The notes: a model not told the origin generated them from the sequence alone. 64,000 bases of DNA from Iris pallida (GCA_029216955.1 JANAVB010016199.1:10167960-10231959); one strand, 5' to 3'. Positions 23,607-34,212 are shown, counted from the first letter of the stretch. Program-made: numbers and translations.

Positions 23607-24378
23607 TGTCACGACCCGCACCCTAGAGTAAGGCACGAGACGTGGGTACGTCCAGCCTACGCCGCAGTGTCGGCGGTAGAACGCTGTCCTAGGTCACAAC
23701 AACTAACAATTGAAGGTAATAACAGTTATTCTCCCCGAATGGGGGTGACATAACAGAAATATAAACTCAATCACAGCTAAGGTAGAACAGGTAAGATAGA
23801 TTGATAATGAAAGATAAAAATAAATATCCAGGAAAACATCACAGAAGTACAACCAGAATTCTAAGTGTCTAGAAATATACATGCCCAAATCTCTGAATCC
23901 AAATACAGTAATCCAATAAAAAGACAATCCTAATCTAAAGGAGAGTCGTCTACTGCTACTGGGTCTTGCTGCTGGTCCAAGTCCAGGCACTCATCTAGTG
24001 TAGCACCGTAGTATGTAGGGCAGAGCGCCTCAGCCTCGTCCTTTGTAATATTTCAACAGGTCCAGTCAGGACAGGAGCGAGCACAGTACATCTCAACAAA
24101 TCATAGCAGGTCAGGATATATAATCATGCTAGAGAGTAAGATACAAGAAACTGAAGAAATATGATAAACAGGAAAGACTGTAAATAAATAGCTACAGTAT
24201 ATAGAGAACTGATAGTGTCTAGTGATTCAGAGCACAAGATGGTTATGTAAACGGCACGATGTTATACACGAGTAATCTACAGAGGTTGTACACGAGTAAT
24301 CTACTAGATTGAATACATAACCACTTCTACTCCTCCGTCCCAATCAATACACAAGGATCTGGCTAAGTTATGTTATTG
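23607..24378 (-). repeat. Element C 3' LTR, left part
   Basis: Starts tgtcacgacccgcacccta, the same terminal pattern as LTR B. It is interrupted at 24378 by the target-site duplication and insertion of element D; the rest resumes at 41064. Confidence 0.8.
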
Positions 24379-24383
24379 TACAC
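24379..24383 (+). repeat. Target-site duplication of D, left (TACAC)
   Basis: TACAC immediately precedes the TG of the D 5' LTR. The same five bases follow the CA of the 3' LTR at 41059-41063. Confidence 0.95.
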
Positions 24384-24966
24384 TGTAGGTCCTAAAAAAT
24401 CAAGTTGTATCAATTAACAAAAGTCAAAAATTCAAGATATTCATCATTTTGATGAGTTGTACAGACAACAGATTGCGCAAACATCACTTTGCGCAGGTTG
24501 GTTTGCGCATGTTCCCAACTGCGCAGGCTGACGTGGCGAGAAGTCATCATTGACTGAATCAAATCAGATCTTCCTGACAGCTGACAACACGAATAACGAG
24601 GAGGCTGTTCGTTTTTGACGCCGTACAGTGCTCGAGGGTGGCTGACAGGTGGCAGCACAATCCGTGGTTGCGCAAACCATTCATGCGCAATCCGTGGTTG
24701 CGCAAACCATTTCTGTGCAGTTCACTTTGCGCATTCTACCAACATAACTGACTAATTACATGTGGCATTCATGCCATCAAATGCTCATTACGTGGCAACT
24801 GTCTATGCACGATCATGCGCATTTCAATCAACTAATGTCATGTATCTCAGATAGTTGGCCCACGATCCAATAACTGCCTGCGCAATCCAGTGCTGCGCAA
24901 ACCAGTTGCTGCACAAATCAGCTTGTGCAGTCCAAAATAACTGAAAGTTAGTTATTTTTAGAATTC

Positions 24967-24974
24967 TATAAATA
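24967..24974 (+). promoter_or_regulatory. LTR D TATA box
   Basis: TATAAATA, conserved in the 3' LTR (40746-40753) and in the LTR of E (61144-61151). Transcription would start about 30 bp downstream. Confidence 0.8.
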
Positions 24975-25247
24975 GAGTTTCAAGTCTTCATTTTAAGGGG
25001 ATAAAAAAATCAGAGATCAGAAATCAGAGAGTTCAGGAGTTCTTGCCAAAGTGCTGCTGCATTCTTCCGAGACTTTTGTCTTCAACTTCAGAGGCTTTTG
25101 CCTTCAATTTCCAGAGTTGTTTTCAACTTCAAAGGCTTCGTCTTCAAAGTTCACATCGTCCAAGGGATAAAGCAATCGTCATCAAGATTGGATTCCTATA
25201 GTTGTAATTTTCCCAGAATTCTTGTAATCTTTATTACAGTTTGTATC

Positions 25248-25253
25248 AATAAA
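25248..25253 (+). terminator. LTR D poly(A) signal
   Basis: AATAAA near the end of the LTR, also at 41027-41032 in the 3' LTR and at 61384-61389 in E. Confidence 0.75.
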
Positions 25254-25281
25254 GTTTTATACTTTTGTTTTTGCAAACAAA

Positions 25282-26633
25282 ATGGCGACTCTGCTGGGGA
25301 CAACTTTCTCCTCCGACGAGGAAGTAGCAACTCAATGTGACGTAGCGTCTATCGGGAAGACGCAAAAGACACTGGTTGTTAAGGTCAACCAGACAGCCTA
25401 CGAGGCGATGCTCAACTCCAAGACCATTCCCCGTACTGTAGCCACTTCTGCCAAGAGCAAAGTGCGCTCAGTTTGGGTCTCCAAGTCTGCACAATCTGGC
25501 AGTTTTGCCACCAAGGATGCTGTACCAACTGCTGCACAATCTGCTAGTCAGACTGCTGCACAAACTGCTGTACCAACTGTTGCACAGTCTGTCTCAGCAA
25601 CTGCTGCACAATCTGTTGCAGTCAAGGCTGTGCAATCTGTTGCAACTGTTGTACAGGCTACTTCATATGCTGCCTTGTCAAAACAGAAGACTCCTATGAC
25701 TCTGGCGCAATTGGCAGTGGCTTTTCCTGCGCAAAATAGCACTCCAGTAACTAAAATGCATCCCAAGCACTCTAAGACAAGAACTCCTGATGCACTTCCT
25801 ACCAAAGCTTCTAATGCACAAATGACTAGTGCACCTTCCAGCCATGCGCAAACCAAGTCTGTGCAATCCAAGAAAAATAGCCTTTTGGCTAAATTCCCTT
25901 CTTCTCACAATAAAAGAAGAGATTCTACTCCTCTTCCCAAATACCCTATTGCCTCTGCGCAATCTACTGAGGGTAGTCCTTTGACTATCCTCCTTCTCTT
26001 CAAAGCAAAGGAAAAGGTCCATTGGTCTTTTCTCAAACTTTCTTGTCTCATGACTTGGAAGATAACAGAGGGAAACGCTCTTTAGCTAACCCTTCATCTC
26101 AAAACAAAGGAAAAGGCCCTTTGGTCTTTTCTCAGTCTTCTTCAGTCTTTACTGAAGAAGATCCATCTCAATGTGTCTCGGCACTAATCAGTTCGAGAAC
26201 TCTGGCGAACAAGGATTCTTCTTTCCTTTATAACAAGAGTACTTGTACTAATCAAAGAGGTATTCTGCCTACTCCGATAGCAGAATTCCAGGACCTCCCG
26301 ACTCTCCAAATTTATCGTTCCAGATAGGGAAAACTGTTAGTGTCTCAAACAGAAACTCCTGGGGGTGAATTTGCTGACCTCAGAACTTATCTTAATCGAC
26401 CCACTTCGGTAAAACGAAAACAGCCAATGTCGAAGGTCAAACATCATCAGAAACAAATCTCCAAGGTCAAAAATCCTGACACTTATGCCAATGAAGTGAG
26501 TACTTCCCTGTATACTCAAGGGACTAAACATTTGAAGAATCGGAATCATGTTCCAAATCTTATCAAAGAACAGATCCCTCGGAACTTTCCTCGTCCTGTT
26601 GTAGATCTTCGAGAACATCTAAGACAAAAATAG
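25282..26633 (+). pseudogene. Element D N-terminal extension of the polyprotein
   Basis: The ATG at 25282 overlaps the primer-binding site, so the protein begins MATLLGTTFS; E has the same start. Residues about 70-130 are rich in AQS/AQT repeats, followed by Lys/Ser/Pro-rich low-complexity sequence and a conserved block ETPGGEFADLRTYLNRP. Comparison with E shows a 1-base loss near 26000, then a TAG at 26325 and another at 26631. After the frameshift the frame is the same as that of gag and pol. No known catalytic domain; role unknown. Extra ORFs upstream of gag are a known feature of Tat elements. Confidence 0.7.
25283..25300 (+). other. Primer-binding site of D, tRNA-Arg type
   Basis: TGGCGACTCTGCTGGGGA lies 3 bp after the LTR. 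Its complement ends AGTCGCCA, close to plant tRNA-Arg; Arg primers are reported for Tat/Ogre elements. It overlaps the ATG of the upstream ORF (25282-25284). Confidence 0.7.
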
Positions 26634-26762
26634 GATAATGTCTCAATATCTCCATCTCAACCATCTGATCATCACTGTAATTATAAAGTCATCATCCAAT
26701 GCTGTTGTCAAACGACAAAACGATCTGTCTTCGATCGTTTAACTTTTGCTAAATCTGAACCT

Positions 26763-27863
26763 ATGTCAGAAGAAGACGAAGTTTTGTATGCTTCTGTTAA
26801 CATGACTTCCCGAGACACTGGGGGTAAAAGATGCTCTAAGCATGGTAGACTCCGTAAGCCAAGCCAACGGTATTTGGAATTACTTCAAGAATCTTCTGAA
26901 GGAGTATTTCAACATACCCGTTCTCGAAGCCGAGATACAATCGGTCAAAGGAATCTTCCTCAAAACCCTTCAAGTCATCTTCCTGTTTCCCAGTCAGGAG
27001 ATGATTCGTTTTCTGATTATGATGCATACAGTGAAAGTTCTGAACAAACAGTATCTTCCACTGTGCCAAGAGAAGTGACGGCTTATGTTGTCACCGATGA
27101 TCCAGATGCTTCAACCTCCGCAAATCAGGAAAAGCGAATTGCTGCACTCGAAGACAAATTAAAAACCATGGCTGAGATGGTTGCTAGTATGCATTCCATC
27201 ATTGTAGCACAGCATGTTACACCACCAACTGCACCTATTACTAGTCCAGAGATCATAGCATCTTCAATACCTGCCAATACTGGGCTGGGGGTAGTGCCTC
27301 CCCAAATGCCTCCTGTACAAGTACAAGTACAAACTACGCCTAGCCAGTCAGGAGCTGGGGGTAGTGCTTACAACGCTGTTCCTCCTCCTACCACTACAAC
27401 TCAACCTGCTCCTTCTTCTTCATCAGAAGACGCCAATGAAGCTGTCAAACTCTTACGAACCCAGTTTGAAGCATTTAAAGAGAAAGACAATCTACAAAGG
27501 TTGGGGATTAAACAGCCCTATCCGGTTGAATGGAAGGACGTTCCGTTTCCCCCAAAGTACAAAATCCCTACAATCTCTCTGTTCGATGGCAGTACTTCTC
27601 CGAGTCAATTCATCAATCATTTTGAGGTAATGACTGTTCAACTTCAGCCAAATGACGCTCTTCTTACCAGAGTGTTCGTCGGTTGTTTAGCTGGCGTAGC
27701 ATACGACTGGTACAGAAGTTTGCCCGATGGTTGCATCACATCTTTTTCAGGTCTCAAACAAATTTTTCTGGAACGGTTCTATGAAGGATTTAATGATATG
27801 ACAATGTCAGCTCTCAACAAAATCAAACAAAAACATAATAAAACTGCTGAGAGCTTTATTTAA
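26763..27863 (+). pseudogene. Element D gag, N-terminal part
   Basis: 366 codons in the same frame as the flanking regions. SEEDEVLYASVNMTSRDTGG opens it. A short coiled-coil-like stretch (EKRIAALEDKLKTMAEMVASM) is followed by a Pro/Gln-rich linker and the retrotransposon gag core, including GCLAGVAYDWYRSLPDG and FLERFYEGF. It ends at TAA 27861-27863, where E has a sense codon (GAA), so this is a secondary stop. It would form the capsid of the virus-like particle. Confidence 0.8.
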
Positions 27864-27881
27864 CGGTTCCGCCGTGAAGCT

Positions 27882-29756
27882 TTGAAAATGCCTCCAGGGA
27901 CTCCAGCTGTTGTCACTATTGATACTTGTAAGGCAAATCTTTTACCTATTATCAGTATGTGGACGGGATCAACCCAATTTCAAGATTGGCCCTCATTCAT
28001 CGTCAACGCCAAAGCTGCTGAAGTAAGTGCCGACAAGTTCAAACAATTGGGGGTACAAATGTCTAACCCTGATCGCGATGAATATCAGAATTCAGGTGGT
28101 GGCAATCGCCAGAACAATCGCAAAGCGAAAGAGACTTTAAACATTAACTTGAATAAAAATAAAGAATCTTTGGCTGTCAATGTGGCCCCACCTACATCTA
28201 CTCCTACTCCTTCTGCACCTCCACCGAGGGAACTTCGTCCGAAGGTAGAATATTCCTTTGACGAAAATGACACGGCAAGTATCTTTGAGTGTTTACTCAA
28301 AAGCAATAAAATTCAACTCCCTGATCCAAAGAAACCTGATGAAGTCAATAAGACTGATCATCCCAAGTATTGTGTCTATCACCGATTCATTGGACATCCT
28401 ACTCGAGCATGCTATGTGCTCAAAGGTAAGATTCAAGAGCTTGTCAATGCAGGTGTAGTTACTTTGCAACAAGATGAGAAGACTGTTACTGCAAATATGG
28501 TTTCAGTCCAATTTGGAGATTTTCCTCCGCAGATGATACAGCATGGTGTCATTCCAATTCCTAAAGCAACCCTTGAGATTGAGAATCTCCCGCTTCCATC
28601 CAATGAAGGTCTTATTCCCTTGTCTCTTGACAACGGTAAAATTATGTGGATCCATCCTGATCTTGCTCCAGAATTTGAGATATCTTCCAAGAAGAAAACT
28701 CGTTCTAAAGGCAAAATCAAGATTTGTAACATGGTATCTTTTGATCCCATTGCTGACGAAGAGATTCTGTTAGGCACCAGATCAGGGAAAGCTTATTTGA
28801 AAGATCATTCTGAAGGTCAAAGGGATCCTGCTTCTTCTTCCGAACCTACTCCAGCACAACCCGCATCTGCTGAAGAGGTCCCTTCTACATCTTCACCAGT
28901 TGTAGTATCAATTCCTTCTAAGCCAACAATGGCTGACAAAGGCAAGCAACAAGTTCGATTTGACAAACCTCTAAAGAAGTCATCTCCTACTGGGCTTGAG
29001 AAGCCTTACAACTTTGATATATTGGCTCAATTGGCCAATACACCAGCTAGGCTGTCAATCTTTGAACTCTTGCGTCTTTCCAAAGAGACACGAGAAACTC
29101 TAAGTGAAGCTCTGATGCAGGCTGAAACTTGCTTAACTCTTCTCAAGAAGCCAGAATCAGAATCAGTCTCTTGTCATCACAGTTATAGTGTCTTGGAACT
29201 GATCCCAAATATTACCTTCACTCAGGATGATATGCTAATGGAAGATAATAGACATGATCGTCCTCTTTACTGTACAGGATATGTAGATTCAATGAAGGTT
29301 GATCGTATCCTGATAGATCCAGGGTCTGCACTTAGTATTATGCCAAAGACAATGCTAGATGCATTGAAGATACCAGTGCATAGTCTTTCAACCACGATCA
29401 CTACTATTCTGGGATTTAATCAAGGAAAGAGTGAACCTTTGGGCAAGATCCGCCTAAAACTCCAAATAGGCAATCTTCGCACAAAGGTGACTTTTTATAT
29501 CATTGACAATCATGGTTGTTCTTACAATGCTCTCCTGGGAAGGCCATTCCTCCATGAACACAATGTCGTTCCATCAACTCTTCATCAATGCTTTAAATAC
29601 GTTGATGACAAAGGACAAGTTCACAAGGAAGTTGCGGACCTATATCCTTTCAAGGGTGTTGAAGCTTATTGCAACGATGCTAATATGTACAAGGATGAAT
29701 TTATGAAGGTGGTATTGGCTATGGATACTGAAGAAGACCAAAAAGCAGTACTTTAA
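27882..29756 (+). pseudogene. Element D gag C-terminus and protease
   Basis: 624 codons continuing the gag frame after the TAA at 27861. A zinc-knuckle variant, CVYHRFIGHPTRAC (about 28371-28412), has His in place of the second Cys (C-x2-H-x4-H-x4-C). The aspartic protease follows: RILIDPGSALSIMP near 29310, with DPG where many retropepsins have D-S/T-G, and the later LLGRPFLH block. The frame ends at TAA 29754-29756, beyond which the same frame stays open into pol. Loss of one codon at each end is all that separates it from a continuous polyprotein. Confidence 0.8.
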
Positions 29757-30071
29757 GACACTTTCATCATACTTGTTAAGGGGCGAGTTTCTCATCCTCA
29801 ATCTTCCAAGCCACTGGTTATTCACTTACCAGTTCAAAAGAAATCAGTTGATGTTGATGAAAATCAAAGGGAGCTCACCTCTTCTGAGCCACTTGTTATC
29901 GACTTACGTCGTAACAAAGACAAAAAGCAGCTCATTCCTTCTGAGCCACTTGTTGTTGATCTAGATCGCAACAAGAAAAAAAGGGAGCTTACCTCTTCTG
30001 AGCCACTTGTTATCGATCTTCGTCGTAACAAGCCTCCTCCACGTTCTTCTTCTCCCCCTCTTGTAATCAAT
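29757..30071 (+). other. Protease-RT linker with 19-residue repeats
   Basis: Open in the pol frame from the TAA at 29754 to the first ATG of the RT ORF. Three 57-bp units (anchored at 29886, 29943 and 30000) encode SEPLVIDLRRNK-type repeats, preceded by a degenerate KPLVIHLP. A corresponding stretch of EPMVIRLP repeats lies between protease and RT in F (55320-55650). No intron boundary was needed to keep the frame here, unlike the intron reported for Ogre. Confidence 0.65.
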
Positions 30072-33000
30072 ATGACCAAACCTGCTAAGGTTAAAGGTCC
30101 TGTTGCAAATACTGATGTACAAATCAATGAAAAAGTACCTACTTTCCAGTATATTGATGTTATTTATTATACTAAAAGTTATTTGGATATGTTAGATAGC
30201 TTCCAATCAATTACACTGGGAGTCGTACAATCTCTTCAGACAGAAGTCTCGTTTGAAGATCCAGATGACTCTTACCGTATTCACCCTTCTTTGAAGAAAG
30301 GTGAACGTCCAGCATTTTTATATAAAAGACCGAAAACAAAGATTAACTATACGGATGATAGCAAAGTTAACGATACGGGACATCTCCAGTTCCATCGTTA
30401 TAGTCAACAATCAAAAGACATCCTCCGAAAGATGGGTTACGACTTCAAGAGCGGTCTTAACTATGGTAAAGGTAGACGAACTCCCATTCGTACAACAGTT
30501 CCAAATGGAAAATCACAAATGTATTATGACAGGACCAAGAAAGGTCTCGGATATACTTCTTCTCCACTGTTATCCCCAGCGGCTTCTGAATCAGATAGTG
30601 AAGAACGTTCTAATTCTTATGATTCCAGATCATGGGATTCCGATACCAGCATCGGTGAAGTCCATCGTATAATCGTATCTTCTAACATGGTCTCCGTTGA
30701 ACTACCAGAAGGCTGTGATGAAGATGTTGAAGAAAATCCGGAAACAGATCCTTGGGCTCAACATATGGATAACCAATGGGTACTTTATTTTGAACAACGT
30801 GAACCTCCTACTGAAGATCAACTAATTCAAATTGATGTAGGGAAAAGAGAGTCACCTCGGCCAATCTTTATTAGCAAGAATCTTCCAGAAGCAGATAAGC
30901 AAGAGTTGATTCTTCTTATTAAAGAATACATAGACGTCTTTGCTTGGAGTTACGAAGACATGCCAGGTTTAGATCCCAAGATTGCTACTCACAAACTGAA
31001 CATTCTTCCTAATACTAAACCAGTCAAACAGCAACAAAGGCGATTTAAGCCTGAAATGATGGACGCAATTGATGATGAAGTCAAGAAGCTCATCGCTTGT
31101 GGCTTTATTCGAGAAGAGCAGCACCCTGATTGGGTAGCCAATGTCGTCCCAGTTTTGAAGAAAACTGGAAAAGTTCGAGTCTGCATCGATTTCCGAGATC
31201 TCAATGAAGCATGTCCAAAAGATGAATTTCCTCTTCCTATCACAGACGTCATGATTGACAATACTTGTGGGTTCGAAAGAATATCTTTTAGGGATGGATT
31301 TTCCGGATATAATCAGATCAAAATGCATCCTAAAGATGAAAAGCATACATCTTTTCGCACTCCTCGAGGAGTCTATTGTTACACAGTGATGCCATTTGGT
31401 CTCAAGAACGCTGGTGCAACCTACCAACGGGCCATGAGTACCATTTTCAGAGAACATATTCGTAAAACAGTCGAATGCTACATTGACGATATTGCTGTTA
31501 AAAGTCGTCTAAAAGAAGATCACATCCAAGATTTGAGAACAATATTTAATCTCATGCGTCAACATCGGCTCAAGATGAATCCCACCAAGTCATTCTTGGG
31601 TGTCTCTAGTGGCAAATTTCTCGTCTTCGTCATTACCTCTAAGGGTATATACGTGGATCTCGAGAAGATCAAAGCCATCCAAGAGATGCGTCCTCCACGC
31701 AACCTAAAAGAGCTACTAGGATTCCAAGGCCGACTTGCGTACATCAGGCGATTCATTTCGAACTTGTCTGGACGCTGCAGACCATTCACTCAACTAATGA
31801 AGAATGGTGTATCTTTTATTTGGACTGAAGAGTGTCAACGAGCATTCGACGATATCAAACAATATCTTATGAACCCACCAGTTTTGGTGCCACCTATCTC
31901 TGGCATTCCATTCTTGATGTATGTCCGTGCTATGGACCATTCATTGGGTGCTTTACTTGTCCAAAAGAACAAAGAAGGCCATGAACAAGCTATCTACTAT
32001 CTTAGCCGAACTATGATTGGTGCTGAACACCGTTATAGTCCGGTCGAGAAAGAATGCCTGGCTCTCATGTTTGCTATGCAAAAGACGAGGTATTATATCA
32101 TTGGTCAAACTATTCATGTTATATCTCGAGTTAACCCTCTCCGGGTACTCATGAAGAAACCTAGTACACTTAATTCTCGGTTGGCTACATGGGCAATCCT
32201 GCTAGCTCAATATGACATGGTGTATGTTCCACAAAAGTCTGTCAAAGGTCAAGCGTTAGCGGACTTCTTAGCAACTCATCCTGTGCCTGAGACATCTAAA
32301 CTCTATGATGAAATTCCTGACGAGACATTAGAAGTCAACATGATCTCCGAAGAGTTTCCAACCTGGCATTTATTCTTTGATGGTGCATCAAGAATTGGAC
32401 CAAATGGTGCTATAGTGGCAGGTGTTGGAGTTGTTCTCGTTTCTCCAGACGGATTAACTATCCAAAGAGCCTACTCTTTAGATGAACCTTGCTCCAACAA
32501 TGTGGCAGAGTACAATGCCTTACTTGTCGGCCTTCAGCTAGCTAAACAACTGAATGTTGAATATCTGGAAGTCTATGGTGATTCTAAACTGGTTGTGAAC
32601 CAGGTTAGAGGAACCTATGAAGTCCGTCATCAAGACCTGGTGCCTTATCATGAAGCGACAATCAATATAGCTACATCATTCAAAGCTTTCTTCATCGACT
32701 ATGTTCAACGAGCTTGCAATACTGAAGCCGATGCTTTGGCCAATCTTGCAGCTGTCTTAGCCATCCCTATCAAAAGACATCAGGTGGTGGTTATTTCTAA
32801 CCGAAAATTGTTCTGTATTAAAAATAATCGTAATATTGAATTTAGTAATCTTGCTAAAGTTAATGTTATTGATGACGATTGGAGAACTCCTTTTATCGAT
32901 TTCGTAGTACATGACATACTCTCTGAAGATCCTAAGGAGGCTACAAGCGTTCGACGTCGATCTCTACGATTTTATTACAATCAAACCACCAAAACACTCT

Positions 33001-34136
33001 ATCGGCAAACTTATGATGGTCTTCTTCTACACTGTTTAGCTGGTGATGAAGCCAAACAAGTGTTGCGTGAAGCTCATGATGGCGTCTGTGGAGCACATCA
33101 ACCTGGTCCTAAATTACAGGATCGCATCCGACGCATGGGTTACTATTGGCCCTCTATAGTATCAGATGCCATTGAATATACGAGGAAATGTCGTGCTTGT
33201 CAAATCCATGCAAACTTCATTCATCAACCCTCGGAATTCTTATACCCGACTGCTGCTTCCTGGCCTTTTGAAGCTTGGGGTATGGACATCATAGGTCCTA
33301 TTAATCCTCCTTCTTCTAGAGGACATCGGTTCATATTGGCGATAACCGATTACTTCTCCAAGTGGGCTGAAGCTATACCTCTGGCTGAAGTCAAGACTAG
33401 CAGTGTCATCAACTTCGTTAAACACCATGTCATCTATAGATTCGGTGTACCTCGCAGAATCATTCATGACAATGGACCTCAATTCATTAGTCAGAAGTTC
33501 ACTAGATTCTGCGATGATCATCGGATTAACAATGTTGCTTCGACGGCCTACAATCCTGCTGCTAATGGTTTAGCTGAAGCCTTTAACAAAACCATTATTA
33601 AGCTCCTTAAGAAATTTGTATCCACTAACAAACGGAATTGGAGCGAGAAACTTGGCGAATGTCTTTGGGCCTATCGAACTACAGTCCGTAATCCCACAGG
33701 CTTTACACCTTTCTCTTTGGTGTATGGCTGTGAAGCTGTCCTTCCTTTGGAGTTACAAATTCCTTCCTTAAGGATTGCTATTGCCAATGAACTCACCACA
33801 GAAAACAATGACCTTCTTCGACTTCAAGAGTTAGAGGCATTGGATGAAAAGCGGTTAATGGCTCAACAGCATATTGAGTTATACCAAGCCCGTATCTTAA
33901 AGACATTTAATCGTAAAGTGAAGGTCAGAGCCTTTCAGCAAGGAGAACTTGTTCTAACGGTCAGACGTCCTATGACTATGAATCATATGAGCAGAGGGAA
34001 ATTCGATACGAAATGGGAAGGTCCCTATGTTGTGAGCAAAGTCTTCTCAAACGGAGCTTATCAACTTTCAGAACTTGATGGTCGAGTTGCTATGATGCCT
34101 ATCAATGGCAAATTCTTAAAGAAGTATTATGTATAA
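30072..34136 (+). CDS. Element D reverse transcriptase-RNase H-RNase H-integrase
   Basis: 1354 codons, uninterrupted. RT: fingers with KLIACGFIREEQHPDW and CIDFRDLNEACPKDEFPLP, catalytic YIDD at 31479-31490. The first RNase H (about 31900-32220) has lost its acidic residues: MYVRAMDHSLGA where an Asp is expected and ISRVNPLR in place of the TDH motif. The second RNase H (about 32360-32760) has FFDGAS, NVAEYNAL, YGDSKLV and NTEADAL, so its acidic residues are all present; this is the archaeal-type enzyme acquired by Tat elements. Integrase: HDGVCGAH...CRACQ zinc finger, then Asp in WGMDIIGP, Asp in HDNGPQF and Glu in NGLAEAF. It ends KFLKKYYV. The first ATG is a convenience start; the protein is expected as part of a polyprotein. 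Confidence 0.93.
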   Translation: MTKPAKVKGPVANTDVQINEKVPTFQYIDVIYYTKSYLDMLDSFQSITLGVVQSLQTEVSFEDPDDSYRIHPSLKKGERPAFLYKRPKTKINYTDDSKVNDTGHLQFHRYSQQSKDILRKMGYDFKSGLNYGKGRRTPIRTTVPNGKSQMYYDRTKKGLGYTSSPLLSPAASESDSEERSNSYDSRSWDSDTSIGEVHRIIVSSNMVSVELPEGCDEDVEENPETDPWAQHMDNQWVLYFEQREPPTEDQLIQIDVGKRESPRPIFISKNLPEADKQELILLIKEYIDVFAWSYEDMPGLDPKIATHKLNILPNTKPVKQQQRRFKPEMMDAIDDEVKKLIACGFIREEQHPDWVANVVPVLKKTGKVRVCIDFRDLNEACPKDEFPLPITDVMIDNTCGFERISFRDGFSGYNQIKMHPKDEKHTSFRTPRGVYCYTVMPFGLKNAGATYQRAMSTIFREHIRKTVECYIDDIAVKSRLKEDHIQDLRTIFNLMRQHRLKMNPTKSFLGVSSGKFLVFVITSKGIYVDLEKIKAIQEMRPPRNLKELLGFQGRLAYIRRFISNLSGRCRPFTQLMKNGVSFIWTEECQRAFDDIKQYLMNPPVLVPPISGIPFLMYVRAMDHSLGALLVQKNKEGHEQAIYYLSRTMIGAEHRYSPVEKECLALMFAMQKTRYYIIGQTIHVISRVNPLRVLMKKPSTLNSRLATWAILLAQYDMVYVPQKSVKGQALADFLATHPVPETSKLYDEIPDETLEVNMISEEFPTWHLFFDGASRIGPNGAIVAGVGVVLVSPDGLTIQRAYSLDEPCSNNVAEYNALLVGLQLAKQLNVEYLEVYGDSKLVVNQVRGTYEVRHQDLVPYHEATINIATSFKAFFIDYVQRACNTEADALANLAAVLAIPIKRHQVVVISNRKLFCIKNNRNIEFSNLAKVNVIDDDWRTPFIDFVVHDILSEDPKEATSVRRRSLRFYYNQTTKTLYRQTYDGLLLHCLAGDEAKQVLREAHDGVCGAHQPGPKLQDRIRRMGYYWPSIVSDAIEYTRKCRACQIHANFIHQPSEFLYPTAASWPFEAWGMDIIGPINPPSSRGHRFILAITDYFSKWAEAIPLAEVKTSSVINFVKHHVIYRFGVPRRIIHDNGPQFISQKFTRFCDDHRINNVASTAYNPAANGLAEAFNKTIIKLLKKFVSTNKRNWSEKLGECLWAYRTTVRNPTGFTPFSLVYGCEAVLPLELQIPSLRIAIANELTTENNDLLRLQELEALDEKRLMAQQHIELYQARILKTFNRKVKVRAFQQGELVLTVRRPMTMNHMSRGKFDTKWEGPYVVSKVFSNGAYQLSELDGRVAMMPINGKFLKKYYV

Positions 34137-34177
34137 ATGTAAATACTTGTAAATTATCAGACAGAATCAAGTTCATG

Positions 34178-34197
34178 AATAAAATTCAAATTTTATT
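34178..34197. terminator. Bidirectional poly(A) signal between converging genes
   Basis: AATAAA on the plus strand (34178-34183) and TTTATT (AATAAA on the minus strand, 34192-34197) form a near-palindrome. It lies between the pol stop (34136) and the stop of the small minus-strand ORF (34213). Confidence 0.5.
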
Positions 34198-34212
34198 ATA
34201 TGATAGTACATA

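Larger units (their letters stand above)
24384..25279 (+). repeat. Element D 5' LTR
   Basis: 896 bp, TGTAGGTCC...GCAAACA. It carries a TATA box (24967-24974), a poly(A) signal (AATAAA, 25248-25253) and many copies of TGCGCA or decayed forms of it. It includes a near-perfect local duplication of about 28 bp (gcaatccgtggttgcgcaaa, near 24655-24710). Confidence 0.95.

Noticed and set aside
25098..25340. 80-codon frame at the LTR/primer-site border, repeated at 40877-41197
   Set aside because: Lies across the LTR end of D and in a different frame from the polyprotein; it is simply LTR sequence present twice.
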